NCBI GenBank assembly: GCA_024225035.1
Contig: JAAEMX010000146.1
Span: forward strand, 1-64,000
Reading direction: 5' to 3'
Source of the DNA: Lentisphaerota bacterium
GTDB lineage: Bacteria > Verrucomicrobiota > Lentisphaeria > Victivallales > Victivallaceae
Length of the DNA: 64,000 nt
The position numbers were made by a program, and so were the translations under genes. How positions within the stretch are numbered: position 1 is the first letter of the stretch; each line of letters starts with the position of its first letter. The notes below the pieces were generated by a model, which was given only the letters and a program-made list of their open reading frames with translations, did no database searches and was not told where the DNA came from. This document shows positions 18,133 through 27,219 of the stretch, one piece after another.

Positions 18133-18474
18133 ATGGCTGAAAGTAAAAAAGAAGCTAAAACTATTGAATATGTAGATTTTGCGCCGCCGGCTGACGTTAT
18201 TGAGGACAATACTGGCATAAAGCTTGTGCTGGATGTTCCCGGCTCTTGCTCAGAGTGTCTTGATATTGATGTCGAGGACAGGGTGCTTAAAATTACTGCC
18301 GGCACTGACGTCGTAAGGTGTGACAAGACAGTAAGGTATAAACGCTCATTCCAGATTTCTGACCAAATTGCTGTCAACAAAATTAAAGCTAAGGTTGTTG
18401 ACGGTATACTGACTTTGGATCTGCCAAAGACAGACCACGCCAAGGTGCATAAGATAAAAATTCATACTGACTAA
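18133..18474 (+). CDS. Second small heat-shock protein, Hsp20 family
   Basis: A 113-residue Hsp20-type protein with a very short N-terminal arm. The crystallin domain begins at about residue 15 (VDFAPPADVIEDNTGIKLVL) and includes VPGSCSECLDIDVEDRVLKI and VDGILTLDLPK. Paired Hsp20 genes often encode partners of mixed oligomers. ATG 18133, behind GAGGAGAAATTGATC, is better than the in-frame TTG at 18127. It starts 33 bases after the first Hsp20 gene. Confidence 0.9.
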   Translation: MAESKKEAKTIEYVDFAPPADVIEDNTGIKLVLDVPGSCSECLDIDVEDRVLKITAGTDVVRCDKTVRYKRSFQISDQIAVNKIKAKVVDGILTLDLPKTDHAKVHKIKIHTD

Positions 18475-18486
18475 ATTTTGACTTAT

Positions 18487-18519
18487 AACTTCCTCGTCAA
18501 GAGCGGGGAAGTTTTTTTT
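18487..18519 (+). terminator. Terminator after the Hsp20 pair
   Basis: AACTTCCTCG (18487-18496) and CGGGGAAGTT (18504-18513) form a 10-bp stem with one G-T pair, followed by a run of T. It ends the Hsp20 operon. Confidence 0.85.
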
Positions 18520-18533
18520 GTCTTAATTTCCGC

Positions 18534-18598
18534 CTCAGTTATAAAGTTGGCAAGCTTCATGCTAATAATCCATACTAATAAATAACTGAGTTTTTTTT
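18534..18598 (+). promoter_or_regulatory. Terminator-like hairpin in the clpB leader
   Basis: CTCAGTTAT (18534-18542) and ATAACTGAG (18582-18590) make a perfect 9-bp stem around a 39-base loop, and eight T residues follow at 18591-18598. It lies only about 20 bases before the clpB start and after another terminator. It may be a second terminator of the Hsp20 operon or an attenuator controlling clpB. A TTGGCA at 18547-18552 inside the loop is a weak -35 candidate. Confidence 0.5.
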
Positions 18599-18619
18599 GA
18601 ATATTATGGAGACCCAGGC

Positions 18620-21199
18620 ATGAACAAAGATAAATTCACTAACCGTTCCCGCGAAGCCTTGATGAGCGCGCATAGCATTGCGATTGAACGCAATCACCAA
18701 GAGCTTGCTACGGAACACCTGCTTTACGCATTACTCAATCAGGAAGATGGACTGATTCCATCTTTATTAAAGAAAATGGAAGTAGACCCGGGAAGAGTAA
18801 ACCGGGATGTAGAAGGAATTCTAAATTCTATTCCTGTAGTTACTGGCTCAGAAGCCAGCAAAGTTACACAGTCTCGCGAATTCAGCGAAATGCTGGTGAA
18901 GGCCGGCAAAAACGCTGAAGCTATGAAAGACGAATATATTAGTGTTGAACACTTTTTCCAGGCCATGATTGGCGTAGGAAAAGTTGGAGACATTTTACGC
19001 ACTGCCGGAGTTACCGAAAAGAAATTCCTTGAAGTGCTGAAAAGTGTTCGCGGCAACCAGCGGATAACTTCCGAGGATCCTGAGGCTACTTTTGAAGCCC
19101 TGGAAAAATATGGTCGCGACCTGACCAAATATGCTGCTGAAGACAAACTTGACCCGGTAATTGGCCGTGACGAAGAAATTCGCCGCGTTATCCAAATACT
19201 TTCACGCCGTACTAAAAATAACCCGGTGTTGATAGGTGAGCCCGGAGTTGGTAAAACAGCTATTGCTGAAGCTTTGGCCATTCGTATTGAGCGCGGTGAT
19301 GTACCGGAAGGTCTGAAAAACCGCCGCCTCGTATCATTGGATATGGGGGCTTTGATAGCAGGTGCCAAATTCAGAGGTGAGTTTGAAGAACGTCTGAAAG
19401 CGGTTCTTAAGGAAGTTACTTCTGCAGGCGGCAACATCATTCTGTTTATTGACGAACTGCACACTGTTGTAGGAGCTGGTAAGAGTGAAGGCTCAATGGA
19501 TGCTGGTAACTTGCTGAAACCGATGCTGGCACGCGGTGAACTGCACTGTATTGGTGCTACAACACTTGATGAGTATCGTAATTCAGTTGAAAAAGACGCT
19601 GCATTGGAACGCCGTTTCCAGTCAATTCTGGTAGAACAGCCAACTGTTGAAGACTCTATTTCAATCCTGCGTGGCTTGAAAGAGCGCTACGAAATTCATC
19701 ACGGTATTAAATATAAAGACTCTGCGCTGGTTGCGGCTGCAGTACTTTCAGATAAGTATATCTCTGACCGCTTCCTGCCCGATAAAGCTATTGACTTGAT
19801 AGATGAAGCTGCGGCTTGTCTGCGTACTGAAATCGACAGCTGCCCTGCAGAAATCGATGAAATAGAACGTCGTGCAATGCAGCTTGAGATTGAAATTGCC
19901 GGGCTTAAAAAAGAAAGTGACACTGCTGCCAAAAAACGGCAGGAACTGCTTGAAGAAGAACTGGCTGAACTCAAATCTAAAATAAAAGAACTGCGCGCCC
20001 GCTGGGATAATGAAAAGCAGGGTATTTCTAAACTGCGTGAACTTCGTGAGACTCTGGAACTCTCCAGACAAAACCTGGAACGCGCTGAACGCGAATACAA
20101 TCTTGAGAAAGCTGCTGAACTTAGACATGGTGTAATACCCGGTATCGAAAAACAGATTGAAGATGCTGAGAATGAACTTAAGTCTGATGATCAGAGTAAC
20201 AGAATGCTCAAAGAAGAAGTTGACGAAGAAGATATTGCAGCAATCGTCAGTCGCTGGACCCAGATTCCTGTAAGCAAGCTGGTACAGAGTGAGAAGCTCA
20301 AGCTGCTGGCGTTGGCTGATCACCTGCACGAGCGTGTAATTGGTCAGGATGAAGCAGTGAATGCTGTTTCTGAAGCTGTTATCAGAGCCAGGGCAGGGTT
20401 GAAAGACCTGAAGCGCCCAACTGCATCATTTATTTTCCTTGGACCTACTGGAGTTGGTAAAACAGAATTGGCCAAAGCGCTGGCTGAGGATCTGTTTGAT
20501 GATGAACGCGCCATGGTACGTATCGACATGTCAGAATACATGGAGAAACATACTGTTGCTCGTTTGATCGGCGCACCTCCGGGATACGTTGGTTATGAAG
20601 AAGGCGGCCAGCTTACCGAAGCTGTCAGGCGTAAACCTTATTCAGTAGTGTTGTTCGATGAGATTGAAAAAGCTCATGGCGATGTTTTCAATGTTTTTCT
20701 GCAAATACTTGAAGACGGTATTGTGACTGATTCTCACGGCCGCACTGTAAGCTTCAAGAACTGTATCATAATTATGACCAGTAATATTGGCAGTGATCTT
20801 ATTCTTGAGAATAAGGGTAAAGTTGATGACATCAGACCGCAGCTGCTTGAAAAGATGCATGGTCACTTCAGACCTGAATTTCTGAATCGACTTGATGAAA
20901 TTCTGGTATTCCAGTCTCTCACAAAAGAAGACCTCATGGGTATTGTTGATATCCAGCTGGATTACTTTGAGAAACGCCTTGCAGAGCAGGAAATCAGCTT
21001 TGAAATAACTGATGATGCGAAAAAGCATCTTGGCGATGTTGGTTTTGACCCTGTATTTGGTGCTCGTCCGTTGAAACGTGCGATTGTCAAGGAAATTGAG
21101 ACTCCGGTCTCAAGATTGATAGTCGGTGGTGATTTGCTAGAAGGAAGCACTCTGAAAATATCAAAAGCCAAAGATAAGCTTAAATTTACTTGTAAATAA
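18620..21199 (+). CDS. clpB: ClpB disaggregase
   Basis: An 859-residue AAA+ chaperone of typical ClpB length. Order: N-domain (about 1-145), first ATPase with [14 protein letters not shown] at about 205 and the Walker B segment [13 protein letters not shown], a long coiled-coil middle domain (about 400-530), and a second ATPase with [14 protein letters not shown] at about 610 and [11 protein letters not shown]. The middle domain and the lack of a ClpP-binding loop place it in ClpB, not ClpA/C. It rescues aggregated proteins together with DnaK and the adjacent Hsp20 proteins. It is distinct from the T6SS ClpV at 30102. Confidence 0.95.
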   Translation: MNKDKFTNRSREALMSAHSIAIERNHQELATEHLLYALLNQEDGLIPSLLKKMEVDPGRVNRDVEGILNSIPVVTGSEASKVTQSREFSEMLVKAGKNAEAMKDEYISVEHFFQAMIGVGKVGDILRTAGVTEKKFLEVLKSVRGNQRITSEDPEATFEALEKYGRDLTKYAAEDKLDPVIGRDEEIRRVIQILSRRTKNNPVLIGEPGVGKTAIAEALAIRIERGDVPEGLKNRRLVSLDMGALIAGAKFRGEFEERLKAVLKEVTSAGGNIILFIDELHTVVGAGKSEGSMDAGNLLKPMLARGELHCIGATTLDEYRNSVEKDAALERRFQSILVEQPTVEDSISILRGLKERYEIHHGIKYKDSALVAAAVLSDKYISDRFLPDKAIDLIDEAAACLRTEIDSCPAEIDEIERRAMQLEIEIAGLKKESDTAAKKRQELLEEELAELKSKIKELRARWDNEKQGISKLRELRETLELSRQNLERAEREYNLEKAAELRHGVIPGIEKQIEDAENELKSDDQSNRMLKEEVDEEDIAAIVSRWTQIPVSKLVQSEKLKLLALADHLHERVIGQDEAVNAVSEAVIRARAGLKDLKRPTASFIFLGPTGVGKTELAKALAEDLFDDERAMVRIDMSEYMEKHTVARLIGAPPGYVGYEEGGQLTEAVRRKPYSVVLFDEIEKAHGDVFNVFLQILEDGIVTDSHGRTVSFKNCIIIMTSNIGSDLILENKGKVDDIRPQLLEKMHGHFRPEFLNRLDEILVFQSLTKEDLMGIVDIQLDYFEKRLAEQEISFEITDDAKKHLGDVGFDPVFGARPLKRAIVKEIETPVSRLIVGGDLLEGSTLKISKAKDKLKFTCK

Positions 21200-21215
21200 T
21201 AGCTTATTATATTTT

Positions 21216-21250
21216 GCCCTGACCGGCTCTGCACGGTCAGGGCTTTTTTG
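21216..21250 (+). terminator. Terminator after clpB
   Basis: GCCCTGACC (21216-21224) and GGTCAGGGC (21235-21243) form a perfect 9-bp stem, followed by TTTTTT. Confidence 0.92.
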
Positions 21251-21695
21251 TTTCTATCGAGATAAAAAAGCTGTATTTTACCCCGGTACTGCAGCTTTTT
21301 GATAAAAAATTAGATACATGACTTGATTTTGCTTATAAAAATTAGTCTATATGTTTGCGTTGCTGGTAGAATGTTTATATAAGAATACGTTTTACGCCTA
21401 AAAAGTACTAAAATTTTGTAGTTATGATAAAAATCGGGAAAAAAAACAGAAATTTGATCTCATTTTTGTAAAAAAACAGTTGTCGTTATTGTTTTTGAGA
21501 TTTTTTTTGTGCGGAGAACTCATTTTCTATAGCATTTTTTTATTATTTAGGGGTTGAACAGGTGGAATATTGAATACATGATGTGTATTATTAATTATTG
21601 AGGAACCAATACATTCTAATGGAGTAATTTGAGAAGTTACAGCAATCGGTGGATGAGGTCGACTTGTAACTTTGGTAATGTGGAGGTCTGTCATT
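21251..21695 (+). promoter_or_regulatory. AT-rich leader of the T6SS operon
   Basis: About 445 bases without a gene separate clpB from tssA. The stretch is very AT-rich and should carry the T6SS promoter. TTGATT (21323-21328) with TCTATA 17 bases on is one weak candidate. No sigma-54 GG/GC pair was found. GTGGAGG at 21680-21686 is the tssA ribosome site. Confidence 0.35.
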
Positions 21696-22874
21696 ATGCA
21701 ATTAAATATTGCTGACTTATTAAAACCAATTTCTGAAGACACACCTTGCGGATCCAATTTAGAATATGATCCTAGGTTTTTGCAACTGGACGAACTCGCT
21801 GAGGGCGTCCCTGAAAAACAAATGGGTGATTCTGTAATTGAAGGTCGCGATCCTGACTGGAAAGAATTGAGGAGAAGCTGTCTTGAACTTTTGGCTGAAA
21901 CAAAAGATTTGAGAATTGCTTTATTCATTACTCTTTCAGAATTGAACCTTGATGATCTTCCTGGATTTGATCAAGGCTTGCAGTTGCTGAGTGGGATGGT
22001 TGAGCAATACTGGGATAACGTTTTTCCACAGCTTGACCCTGAAGATAATAACGACCCGCAGGAAAGAATAAACTGCGTTATGTCTTTATCTCCAGAACCG
22101 GGATCATACCGAGATCCAATGATGTTTATACAACGTCTGCGCAGTGTAGCTTTGTGTAAATCTTCAAATCTTGGTAAGTATACTCTGCATGACGTGCTCA
22201 CTTCAGATGGTAGTCTTGAAAGTGAGAAGCCTGCTGATCTTAAATTAGTACGTGCGGCTTTTCTTGATACATCACCTGAAATTATTGACGGTTACAGAAC
22301 AAATGCTTTGAGCTGTATTAATTCGGTTGAGAAAATAATGAGTATTTTTGCCGATAATGCTGGTGATCATCTGCATTTTTCACTTTTGCTTGACTCTTTG
22401 AAGGCAATTGTTAAAGCTTATAATGACTTTACTTTGTCAAAGCCCAATAATACGTCAGTAGATTCTCCTGACAGCACAGTTGTGGAAACAGCTGTAGTTG
22501 AGGAAAATGGAAAAGAAGCAAAAGTTGAGAGTAATAAAAAACAGAACTTTTCTGTAAGCGGGAAGGTTTCAACTCGTCAGGAAGCAGTAGCATTGCTTAA
22601 CCGGGCCAGCGCCTATTTTGAAGCAGCTGAGCCATCCAGTCCAGTTCCATACTTTATTAAGAGAGCTATTAGAAGTGCCGGAATGAATTTTATGGATATT
22701 ATATCTGATATTTCCCCGGCTGGAGTGGATCAGGCCAAAGTGGCTTTGAAGCCACCAGATGCAATGAATGTTGAAGCAGAAGCTCAACGAAATACTGAAT
22801 TTCAAGGTGAAACTTCAAAAAATAGAGCTCCAGAAGAACCTGAAGAAGAAAAAGCTTTTAACCCGTTTGCTTAA
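21696..22874 (+). CDS. tssA: T6SS baseplate/sheath organiser TssA
   Basis: A 392-residue ImpA-type protein. The N-terminal domain has the family opening IADLLKPISEDTPCGSNLEYDP, followed by GRDPDWKELRRSCLELLAETKDLRIA. A middle linker is rich in Glu, Val and Asn, and the C-terminal third contains EAVALLNRASAYFEAAEPSSPVPYFIKRA, the short TssA C-terminal segment. TssA primes sheath and tube polymerisation. The ATG at 21696 is favoured by GGAGG nine bases before it. It is the first gene of the T6SS operon. Confidence 0.92.
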   Translation: MQLNIADLLKPISEDTPCGSNLEYDPRFLQLDELAEGVPEKQMGDSVIEGRDPDWKELRRSCLELLAETKDLRIALFITLSELNLDDLPGFDQGLQLLSGMVEQYWDNVFPQLDPEDNNDPQERINCVMSLSPEPGSYRDPMMFIQRLRSVALCKSSNLGKYTLHDVLTSDGSLESEKPADLKLVRAAFLDTSPEIIDGYRTNALSCINSVEKIMSIFADNAGDHLHFSLLLDSLKAIVKAYNDFTLSKPNNTSVDSPDSTVVETAVVEENGKEAKVESNKKQNFSVSGKVSTRQEAVALLNRASAYFEAAEPSSPVPYFIKRAIRSAGMNFMDIISDISPAGVDQAKVALKPPDAMNVEAEAQRNTEFQGETSKNRAPEEPEEEKAFNPFA

Positions 22875-22939
22875 CATCTGTGTTTTTTAGATCTAAGAAA
22901 ACAATGAGCGATATCTCATAAAACAGATAGGAGAATATT

Positions 22940-23467
22940 ATGCCAGGCAGTAGTCAAAAATTTATCGGTAGAAATCGTGCTCCGAGGGTTCAGATCGAAT
23001 ACGACGTGGAACTCTATGGTGCCGAAAAGAAAATCAATTTACCGTTCGTCATGGGGGTCATGTCAGATCTTTCAGGCAAGCCGGAGGATGATTTGCCAGC
23101 AGTTTCGGACCGTAAATTCCTAGAAGTTGATGTTGATAATTTCGATGAGCGTCTGAAAAGCATGAAGCCGCGTGTGGCTTTCATGGTACCGAATACCATT
23201 ACAGGAGAGGGAAATATTGCCGTTGATCTCACTTTTGAGAGTATGGACGATTTTTCACCTGAAGCTGTTGCCGAGAAAGTTGCTGGCGTAAAAGAACTGC
23301 TACAGGCCAGAAAAGAACTTGCCACGCTTGTCGCGTACATGGATGGTAAGGCCGGAGCAGAGGAACTTATCAGTAAAGTGCTTAAAGACCCGTCCCTTTT
23401 GAAGTCGTTGTCTGAACAGGCAGCAGCCGATAAAGAAAAGGACAATGAGTCGGAAGGAGATAAGTAA
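22940..23467 (+). CDS. tssB: T6SS contractile sheath small subunit TssB
   Basis: A 175-residue VipA/ImpB protein. It begins SSQKFIGRNRAPRVQIEYDVE and carries the conserved LPFVMGVMSDLSG and DRKFLEVDVDNFDERL stretches, ending in a charged tail. It forms the contractile sheath with TssC in the cytoplasm. AGGAG lies before the ATG. It is two bases before tssC, as in nearly all T6SS loci. Confidence 0.96.
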   Translation: MPGSSQKFIGRNRAPRVQIEYDVELYGAEKKINLPFVMGVMSDLSGKPEDDLPAVSDRKFLEVDVDNFDERLKSMKPRVAFMVPNTITGEGNIAVDLTFESMDDFSPEAVAEKVAGVKELLQARKELATLVAYMDGKAGAEELISKVLKDPSLLKSLSEQAAADKEKDNESEGDK

Positions 23468-23469
23468 TT

Positions 23470-24966
23470 ATGGCCAAAGAAATAAAAGAACAAAAAGGTG
23501 CTCCAAAGGCAGCCGAAGAGCAAATACAGGTATCAGATTTTGACACTTTGCTCGATAAAGAGTTTAAGCCAAAGACTGATCAGGCTAAATCAGCTGTACA
23601 GAAAGCAGTAAAAACTTTAGCGGCTCAAGCGCTTGAAAAGGCTACGCTTATTTCAGACGATGTCATCACTACTATTGAAGGCATGGTGTCCGAGCTGGAC
23701 CGTAAATTAAGTGAACAGCTGAATACTATTATTCATAACGAACAGTTTCAGAAACTGGAAAGCGCTTGGCGTGGTCTCAGTTACTTGATCAATAACACTG
23801 AAACCGATGAAAAACTAAAAATCAGAGTCTTCAATATTTCTAAAAAAGAGTTAGCTAAAACTCTTAAGAAATATAAAGGAACTGCATGGGATCAGAGCCC
23901 GCTTTTCAAAAAAATGTATGAAGAAGAATACGGCACTCCAGGTGGCGAGCCTTATGGTTGCCTTATTGCCGATTTTTACTTTAATCACCTGCCAAAAGAT
24001 GTTGAAATTCTAAAAGGGATGGCACAGATAAGTGCAGCTGGTCATTGTCCAATGATTTCTGCAGCAGATCCATCCGTTATGAACATGGATGTATGGCAGG
24101 AACTGTCAAACCCACGTGACTTAACAAAGATTTTCTCTAATCCTGAATATGCCGCCTGGCGCAGCTTCCGCGAAAGTGACGACAGCAGATACATCTCGCT
24201 GACAATGCCGCGCGTACTCAGTCGCCAGCCATACGGACCAAACACAAACCCTGTTGAAGGTTTTGAGTTTAACGAGGATACCGGAAAAGGTGACAGCAGT
24301 GCATATAACTGGATGAATGCAGCTTATGCAATGGGTGTAAATATTAACCGTGCCTTTAAGCTTTACGGCTGGTGTGCCAGAATTCGTGGTGTTGAATCTG
24401 GTGGTATGGTTGAGGCGCTTCCTATGCATACATTCCCAACTGATGATGGCGGAGTGGCATCAAAATGTCCGACTGAAATCGCCATTACTGACAGGCGTGA
24501 AGCAGAACTTTCAAAGAATGGCTTCCTCCCGCTATGTCATTGGAAAAACACGGATTATGCCGTCTTCCTTGGTGGACAGACGCTAAATAATCCGGCAGAA
24601 TATGACAATCCTGACGCCACAGCAAACGCCAGATTGTCCGCTAGACTGCCGTACATATTCGCAACTTGTCGTTTCGCTCATTACTTAAAATGTATTGTGC
24701 GCGATAAGGTTGGTTCGTTTAAAGAGAGAGAGGACATGCAACGTTGGTTATCTAACTGGATTGCTCAATACGTAACAGCTGATCCCAAAGCATCTGAAGA
24801 GATTAAGTCCAGATTTCCCCTGGCTGCTGCCGAGGTTACAGTTGAAGACGTTGAGGGTAATCCCGGTTACTATGCCGCGAAGTTTTATTTGCGTCCTCAT
24901 TTCCAGCTGGAAGGGCTCACAGCTTCACTGCGGTTAGTTACAAGATTACCCAGTCAGAAGAAGTAA
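23470..24966 (+). CDS. tssC: T6SS contractile sheath large subunit TssC
   Basis: A 498-residue VipB/ImpC protein of normal length. Typical stretches are FQKLESAWRGLSYLINNTET, GEPYGCLIADFYF, RESDDSRYISLTMPRVLSR, the SAYNWMNAAYAMG segment, and the C-terminal FYLRPHFQLEGLTASLRLV. Its sheath with TssB surrounds the Hcp tube and contracts to fire it; ClpV later recycles it. AAGGAG precedes the ATG. Confidence 0.97.
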   Translation: MAKEIKEQKGAPKAAEEQIQVSDFDTLLDKEFKPKTDQAKSAVQKAVKTLAAQALEKATLISDDVITTIEGMVSELDRKLSEQLNTIIHNEQFQKLESAWRGLSYLINNTETDEKLKIRVFNISKKELAKTLKKYKGTAWDQSPLFKKMYEEEYGTPGGEPYGCLIADFYFNHLPKDVEILKGMAQISAAGHCPMISAADPSVMNMDVWQELSNPRDLTKIFSNPEYAAWRSFRESDDSRYISLTMPRVLSRQPYGPNTNPVEGFEFNEDTGKGDSSAYNWMNAAYAMGVNINRAFKLYGWCARIRGVESGGMVEALPMHTFPTDDGGVASKCPTEIAITDRREAELSKNGFLPLCHWKNTDYAVFLGGQTLNNPAEYDNPDATANARLSARLPYIFATCRFAHYLKCIVRDKVGSFKEREDMQRWLSNWIAQYVTADPKASEEIKSRFPLAAAEVTVEDVEGNPGYYAAKFYLRPHFQLEGLTASLRLVTRLPSQKK

Positions 24967-25008
24967 TTCGGTTAAGTAAATCAGACTGTGTTTATTGCTG
25001 ATGACTTG

Positions 25009-25063
25009 AAACGCTAAAACTTTAGCTTTCATTAACCGGTAAATGTTAAGCGGTAAAGCGTTT
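25009..25063 (+). other. Stem-loops between tssC and hcp
   Basis: AAACGCT (25009-25015) and AGCGTTT (25057-25063) enclose a small hairpin, GCTAAA-AC-TTTAGC (25013-25026), and a repeated TTAA[CG]CGGTAAA element. No T-run follows. It may stabilise or process the hcp message, which is usually needed in excess. This is inference. Confidence 0.35.
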
Positions 25064-25125
25064 AATGGTACATCAGCTAAAACAGGCAGTCACAAAAGTC
25101 AAAAAAATGAACAAGGAGAACTAAA

Positions 25126-25668
25126 ATGGCTTTTTCAGCTTACATCAAAATCGACGGAATTGAAGGTCAATCCATGAATAGTGATCATAAAGATTGGATT
25201 GACGTAACAAGTTTTACTTGTGGAGCTAATCAAGAAACTAAAAAAGGTAGTTCTATGCAGAATGCAGGAGATGGCACTATGGCTCCTCTTGTTTTTACTC
25301 ATGGACTCGATAAAGCTACTGCGAAACTTGTTCAAGCATGTATGCAGGGTGAACCTATTGCCTCAGCTGAATTTCATGTTTGTGCTATGATTGGCGGAAA
25401 GCGTGTTAAAATATATGAAGTTAAATTCAAAAATGTTACAATTGTCGAGACAAAATTGACAACTGTTGCTAAAGGCCAAAATGTAGCAACTGATGACAGG
25501 GCATCTCTTTATACTGCCTCTCAGTCAGAAAACAAAGCTCTTGAGCCAGTTGAAATCGTTTCTTTAGCTGCTAATGGAATCGAATGGAACTTTACTTCAT
25601 TTGGTCCAGATGGTTCAGCTTTAGGAGCAACTCCAGGAAGCTGGAAGATTGGCCAGGGAACTACCTAA
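25126..25668 (+). CDS. hcp: T6SS tube protein Hcp
   Basis: A 180-residue Hcp (TssD). It begins MAFSAYIKIDGIEGQSMN, then has WIDVTSFTCGANQET, LVFTHGLDKATAKLVQACMQ and a GGKRVKIYEVKFKNVTIV strand, ending in the usual beta-barrel region with IEWNF. Hexamers stack into the tube inside the sheath. AAGGAG precedes the start. Residues after FGPDGSALGATPGSW are slightly longer than in many Hcp proteins but no toxin domain is fused. Confidence 0.95.
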   Translation: MAFSAYIKIDGIEGQSMNSDHKDWIDVTSFTCGANQETKKGSSMQNAGDGTMAPLVFTHGLDKATAKLVQACMQGEPIASAEFHVCAMIGGKRVKIYEVKFKNVTIVETKLTTVAKGQNVATDDRASLYTASQSENKALEPVEIVSLAANGIEWNFTSFGPDGSALGATPGSWKIGQGTT

Positions 25669-25693
25669 TTGGCCTTAAACGCCAGGAGTTGAT

Positions 25694-26482
25694 ATGAAAT
25701 TAGAGGACTTGTTCCAATCTGGAAAGCTTGAAGAATTTCAGGCTAAAGTCATGGAGGATGTGCGCAACGCTCCGGACAATTCCGCAAACCGCATTCTGTT
25801 GATTCAGATCTTCTGTTTGCGAGGCGAGTGGAAAAGAGCCGAAAAACAGCTGAGTGCAGTAGCCGACATTGACACCAAAGTTCAGCTTTGGAGCGGACTT
25901 TACTCACGGGCCGTCTTATGTGAGATGTTACGTGAAAAAGTTTTCTCCGGAGAAAAAAGCCCGCTGGTATTCGGCGAGCCGGAACCTTGGAACGCTCTGC
26001 TTTTCAAAGCTCTCCAATGTCATATCGATGGAAAACTGGAGGCTGCCGCTGAACTGCGGCAGCAGGCCTTTGAGCAGGCCCCGGCATTGCCGGGGTCTCT
26101 TAATGGTTCTGGTTTTGAGTGGGTCGCGGATGCCGATACAAGGCTTGGCCCAATGCTGGAAGTAATTGTAAACGGGAAATATTTCTGGATGCCGTTTACA
26201 CGTTTACGGAAGGTCATAATTGAAGAACCCAAGCACATTGTTGACCTGATATGGACCGAGGCCAAAATAGAACTGGCAAACAGTACTAAGCTTATTGGCT
26301 ATATTCCTACCAGGTATGCTGAAAGTTCGTGCAGTAATGACGAACAGGTCGTGCTTGGCAAAGTCACGGACTGGAATAATCCCTATGAAGATACTTGGGT
26401 TGGCACAGGACAGCGTTGTCTGGTTACTGAAGATGGTACAGTGCCCATTACCAAGGTAAGGGAACTTATAATTGAGAACTAA
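25694..26482 (+). CDS. tagJ: T6SS accessory protein TagJ (ImpE/SciE)
   Basis: A 262-residue ImpE-type protein. The N-terminal half has helical repeat-like segments (LLIQIFCLRGEWKRAEKQL, then LLFKALQCHIDGKLEAAAEL). The C-terminal half carries FEWVADADTRLGPMLEVIV and GKYFWMPFTRLRKVIIEEP, typical of the family. TagJ binds the sheath subunit TssB and assists ClpV-driven recycling. It sits between hcp and tssE, where ImpE genes are often found. The stop overlaps an ATG of the next gene. Confidence 0.9.
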   Translation: MKLEDLFQSGKLEEFQAKVMEDVRNAPDNSANRILLIQIFCLRGEWKRAEKQLSAVADIDTKVQLWSGLYSRAVLCEMLREKVFSGEKSPLVFGEPEPWNALLFKALQCHIDGKLEAAAELRQQAFEQAPALPGSLNGSGFEWVADADTRLGPMLEVIVNGKYFWMPFTRLRKVIIEEPKHIVDLIWTEAKIELANSTKLIGYIPTRYAESSCSNDEQVVLGKVTDWNNPYEDTWVGTGQRCLVTEDGTVPITKVRELIIEN

Positions 26483-26493
26483 TGAGGCGTCAT

Positions 26494-27018
26494 ATGAAAA
26501 GGACGCGCGGCAGAGGCAATAGAATAACCGCATCAGATCGGTTTATGCCATGTCTGCTTGACAGACTCACAGATGAAAAACCGCATCTCAGAAGAGAAAA
26601 AGTTTCTTGGAAAGTTTTTTCTATTCAACAATTCCGTGCGGCGTTGTTGAGAGATTTGTCATATTTGCTGAACTCTCGCAGCAAAATTCCCGAAAAAGAT
26701 TTAGCACATTTCCCGAATGTCTCCACATCTGTTTTAAATTACGGTATTGATCCAATTATTGGAAAAAGCAGTGAGTTGTTTGAATCCAGAAAACTAGAGA
26801 AAATTTTGCTTACTGCTATAAAACGTTTTGAACCGAGAATTGAACCTAAGTCTCTTGAGATAAAGGTCACTGCAGATGATCGGGATAAAACTATGGCAGC
26901 ATTCCTTATTGAAATCAGTGGCAAAGCTAATATTGAGCCACTGAATGAGGAGTTGTATATCAGGGCTAAACTTGACCTTGAAACCGGCACATTTATAGAA
27001 CAGAGTGAAAATTATTGA
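26494..27018 (+). CDS. tssE: T6SS baseplate protein TssE (gp25-like)
   Basis: A 174-residue gp25-like protein. It starts with a basic stretch (MKRTRGRGNRITASDRFMPC), then LLDRLTDEKPHLRRE, the VFSIQQFRAALLRDLSYLLNSR segment containing the conserved RDL, and NVSTSVLNYGIDPI. It links the baseplate wedges to the sheath. The ATG at 26494 has GAGG seven bases before; an ATG at 26482 overlaps the tagJ stop. Both are usable. Confidence 0.93.
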   Translation: MKRTRGRGNRITASDRFMPCLLDRLTDEKPHLRREKVSWKVFSIQQFRAALLRDLSYLLNSRSKIPEKDLAHFPNVSTSVLNYGIDPIIGKSSELFESRKLEKILLTAIKRFEPRIEPKSLEIKVTADDRDKTMAAFLIEISGKANIEPLNEELYIRAKLDLETGTFIEQSENY

Positions 27019-27032
27019 TTTGACAACAAAGT

Positions 27033-27059
27033 CGCCGCCTAATTATTAAAGAGGCGGCG
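27033..27059 (+). other. GC-rich hairpin between tssE and tssF
   Basis: CGCCGCCT (27033-27040) and AGGCGGCG (27052-27059) make a perfect 8-bp stem with an 11-base AT loop. The T-rich stretch comes only about 10 bases later, so this may be a leaky terminator or a processing site inside the T6SS operon. About 200 bases separate the two genes, enough for a second promoter. Confidence 0.45.
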
Positions 27060-27219
27060 GCCACTATAATTTTTATTATTGCGCATTCTATAAGGAATGG
27101 GAAAAACTACAGTATTAGCTCGTTTTTGCCATTTAAAATAAACTCAGGATGTGCATGTAAATAAAACTAGTTTCCGTAGCCTTAATACTGGTTACGGTGA
27201 CAGATAAAATGGAAAGCCC

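Noticed and set aside
18739..19464. 241-codon minus-strand open frame in clpB
   Set aside because: Serine/arginine-rich mirror of the ClpB coding strand with no motif; typical antisense shadow.
21251..21695. Sigma-54 promoter for the T6SS operon
   Set aside because: T6SS operons often use sigma-54, but no TGGCAC-N5-TTGC-like pair was found here.
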